Assembly: GCA_013298745.1 (NCBI GenBank)
Contig: JAAFIT010000075.1
Span: 1 to 8,957, forward strand
DNA length: 8,957 nucleotides
Origin: Sphingomonadales bacterium
GTDB taxonomy: Bacteria; Pseudomonadota; Alphaproteobacteria; Sphingomonadales; Sphingomonadaceae
Direction of reading: 5' to 3'
Each line of letters starts with the position of its first letter. Within the stretch, counting starts at the first letter, position 1. Position numbers and translations under genes: made by a program. A model generated the notes under the pieces. That model ran no database searches and was not told the DNA's origin. It worked only from the letters and a program-made list of their open reading frames with translations. Shown piece by piece: positions 7,047 through 8,957 of this stretch.

Positions 7047-8321
7047 TTACCGCGCTGCAACCACCGCATTGCGGCGGCGGCGCATTGCCGCACCGGTGAG
7101 GCCGAAACCGGCGATCAGCATCGCCCAATTCGACGGTTCCGGCACCGCCATTGCTGCGTTGATGAAGTCCTTGTGGATGAACACCGGCACATAGCCGCTG
7201 AATTCGCCACAGCTGCTGTTCAGGCCCGCAACGCAATCGCCAATCCCGAAGCTGAGGCCGTAGGAATTGATCGAGGCAAGCTTGCCATCGACGAAGCCTG
7301 GGCCGCCTGAATCGCCGCCGGCGACACCGACTTCTCGAGCACCTACCCCGGTGTTGTTGAAATTGGCATTGCCGATCAGGCCAAGCCCCAGCGCGTTGGC
7401 CGTCCGGCGACCCGTGTCATTCGTTGTTGTGCCGTTGTCGAAGTCGGAAACAAAGCTGTACTCGACTTCAGCAAAGCCGAAGAAATTCTGGCCGTCAAAC
7501 TGGCCGCCGACATCACGGGTGGTGAAGAACCCCTGGAACCGCGGATCACCCCAGGCATATTCATAGCGGTTGTCGCCTTCACGAAGGAAGCCGGTGCGGG
7601 CCCCGGCGGGTGCGACGTTGCCGGCTGCGCCGCCAACGGTCGAGCGCGTGCCATAGCCAGCGACGTTGAAGTTGGTGCCGGTGAGGTCGGTTGTGCCGGT
7701 GTAAAGGTCATAGCGCGTGGCAAATGTCGGCGCTGCGCTCTTCAGCCGGAGGACGGCGATATCATTCTGATCGATCACTTCGCCGGTGTACCCAGGGTTG
7801 ACCATGTAACGGGTCACATCAATCGCGACACCGCCGGTCTGGAAGGGTGTGCGTTCGTCAGGGTTGCCCTTGAAGAAGTAAGCCGTCGTTTTCAGGGGGT
7901 TTGCCGTACCGGCGCCATCGCTGACGCAGTGGGCAGCGGTCGCAATCGACATGCCGCCACCAACGACACTGCCCGAGCAGATGAACAGGATCGGATTGTT
8001 CTGCGCATCAAGGCCATAGTCCATGATCAGCGCGACGGTGCCCGCCTTGTTGGCCGACGGTTTGAAGATTGGATTGCCGCCGCCGATGTTGTTGGGGGGC
8101 GAACCTGGCAGTACATCCGATGTCGGCGTCATCCCGATGATGGCGTTCTTGGCCGTCCATGTCAGGCCATTGCTTGATCCGCTGGCAACTCTGACAGCCT
8201 TGCCCACCAAGTCACCGGGCAGGTTGGACGCGGCCGTGTCCGCACGATTGAGGGTCCCATTGGCCAATGCTGGTGCCGAAACAAGGCTCAAGATCGAAAG
8301 TGAAAGCCACCCTTTATGCAT
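7047..8321 (-). CDS. secreted trypsin-like serine protease with PEPxxWA C-terminal sorting signal
   Basis: This is a 424-residue exported S1-type protease. The signal peptide is residues 1-20, ending APALA. The catalytic triad is His131 (in TAAHC), Asp187 (in NDIAVLRL) and Ser338 (in GGDSGGP); Cys115 and Cys132 match the usual trypsin disulfide around the histidine, and Cys363/Cys371 may form another. About 90 residues precede the protease core, and the Asp-to-Ser spacing (151) is about 60 longer than in trypsin, mainly a Gly/Asn/Phe-rich insert near 240-330. PEPSNWA at 394-400, a hydrophobic helix and RRRR at 414-417 form a PEP-CTERM signal. I start at the ATG at 8321: AGAGGG lies 11 bases upstream and the signal peptide then begins directly. 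A GTG at 8351 would add ten residues encoded partly by a palindrome. Substrate unknown. Confidence 0.9.
   Translation of the reverse strand: MHKGWLSLSILSLVSAPALANGTLNRADTAASNLPGDLVGKAVRVASGSSNGLTWTAKNAIIGMTPTSDVLPGSPPNNIGGGNPIFKPSANKAGTVALIMDYGLDAQNNPILFICSGSVVGGGMSIATAAHCVSDGAGTANPLKTTAYFFKGNPDERTPFQTGGVAIDVTRYMVNPGYTGEVIDQNDIAVLRLKSAAPTFATRYDLYTGTTDLTGTNFNVAGYGTRSTVGGAAGNVAPAGARTGFLREGDNRYEYAWGDPRFQGFFTTRDVGGQFDGQNFFGFAEVEYSFVSDFDNGTTTNDTGRRTANALGLGLIGNANFNNTGVGAREVGVAGGDSGGPGFVDGKLASINSYGLSFGIGDCVAGLNSSCGEFSGYVPVFIHKDFINAAMAVPEPSNWAMLIAGFGLTGAAMRRRRNAVVAAR
7071..7142 (-). other. PEP-CTERM sorting signal of the serine protease
   Basis: Codons 394-417 encode PEPSNWA, the helix MLIAGFGLTGAAM and four arginines. 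This is the textbook PEPxxWA form found in Sphingomonadales. It is recognised by an exosortase that is not encoded in this window. Confidence 0.92.
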
Positions 8322-8332
8322 TTTTTTGTTAA

Positions 8333-8338
8333 CCCTCT
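8333..8338 (-). promoter_or_regulatory. ribosome binding site of the serine protease gene
   Basis: On the minus strand AGAGGG is followed by an A-rich 11-base spacer and the ATG at 8321. The spacer is rather long. The site directly abuts the end of the palindrome at 8339-8376, so folding of that element could affect ribosome access. Confidence 0.5.
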
Positions 8339-8376
8339 GTTTTTCCGGCACCGCTGAACTGCGGTGCTGGAAAAAC
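8339..8376. repeat. long near-perfect palindrome in the serine protease 5' leader
   Basis: The arms gtttttccggcaccgc (8339-8354) and gcggtgctggaaaaac (8361-8376) are complementary over 16 bases with one mismatch, which becomes a G-U or A-C pair depending on strand, around a 6-base loop. The T-run is on the 5' side and the A-run on the 3' side on both strands. This is the reverse of an intrinsic terminator layout, so I do not call it one. It lies between acnA and the serine protease, ending 17 bases before the protease start codon. It may be a 5'-UTR stem-loop or an operator. Confidence 0.7.
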
Positions 8377-8390
8377 GTGTCGAAGGGCTG

Positions 8391-8419
8391 TTTGGAAATG
8401 GCAACAGAAATTGCGTCAA
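8391..8419 (-). promoter_or_regulatory. tentative promoter for the serine protease gene
   Basis: On the minus strand TTGACG (8414-8419) is a good alphaproteobacterial -35 element. With a 17-base spacer the -10 would be TCCAAA (8391-8396), a poor match. If used, the transcript would begin near 8384 and carry the palindrome at its 5' end. The surrounding 100 bases are clearly more AT-rich than the flanking genes, which suits a regulatory region. An 11-base palindrome aacaagttgtt (8418-8428) overlaps the -35 and could be an operator. Confidence 0.25.
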
Positions 8420-8476
8420 CAAGTTGTTATCGTAATGTAAACGACAATTTTATTTCCGTTTCACTGCAAGAATGGT

Positions 8477-8957
<481 letters not shown>

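Noticed and set aside
8322..8351. GTG start at 8351 for the serine protease
   Set aside because: It would add ten charged residues before the signal peptide, lies inside the palindrome and has no ribosome binding site; the ATG at 8321 is better.
8339..8376. Intrinsic terminator for acnA
   Set aside because: The stem is strong, but no T-tract follows on either strand; the T-runs are on the 5' side.
8399..8415. Sigma-54-like tggca...ttgc sequence, of interest because some PEP-CTERM genes use RpoN
   Set aside because: GG-to-GC spacing is 11 rather than 10 bases, and it is on the plus strand, pointing away from the protease gene and into acnA.
8437..8464. Imperfect AT-rich hairpin (gtaaacg / cgtttcac) just after the acnA stop
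   Set aside because: Seven pairs with a bulge and a 14-base loop, and no T-tract after it; too weak to call a terminator.

Overview
The window looks like a chromosomal segment of a GC-rich alphaproteobacterium, most likely a member of the Sphingomonadales. The main clue is that two secreted proteases end in the PEPxxWA-type PEP-CTERM sorting signal that is typical of that order. A STAS-fused MlaE permease, a CicA-like HAD hydrolase and an AcnA-type aconitase also fit. Genus cannot be fixed from the sequence alone.

Region 1 (1-4848, all minus strand) is one tightly packed gene string. In transcription order it reads: a 41-residue single-helix membrane protein; an MlaE-like permease with an N-terminal STAS domain; an MlaF-like ATPase; an MlaD-like MCE protein; an ABC-type auxiliary lipoprotein; a family-IV (HSL-type) alpha/beta hydrolase; and the first 57 residues of RNA pyrophosphohydrolase RppH. 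The transporter genes overlap by 1 or 4 bases (TGATG, TGATG, ATGA), and the hydrolase and rppH overlap by 4 (ATGA). This is a trans-envelope lipid transporter of the Mla type: ATPase and permease in the inner membrane, an MCE protein in the periplasm and a lipoprotein probably at the outer membrane. No MlaC-like carrier lies in the window.

Region 2 (4956-5657, plus strand) is a divergent HAD-IB phosphatase with a hydrophobic segment near its N-terminus. It ends 6 bases from the next, convergent gene.

Region 3 (5664-8321, minus strand) holds two PEP-CTERM proteases in tandem: a trypsin-like serine protease, then an HExxH metalloprotease. Both have signal peptides and a C-terminal PEP motif, helix and arginine cluster, so both should be exported and processed by an exosortase encoded elsewhere. 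Each gene is preceded by a strong inverted repeat close to its start codon: a near-perfect 16-base-arm palindrome before the serine protease, and a two-tier hairpin between the two genes. These two structures are the least explained DNA in the window.

Region 4 (8477-8957, minus strand) is the C-terminal swivel domain of aconitase A, cut by the window edge. No RNA gene, insertion sequence, CRISPR array or prophage feature was seen. I find no convincing evidence of a wholly new system; the best leads are the hairpins, the two anchored proteases and the small membrane protein at the head of the lipid-transport operon.
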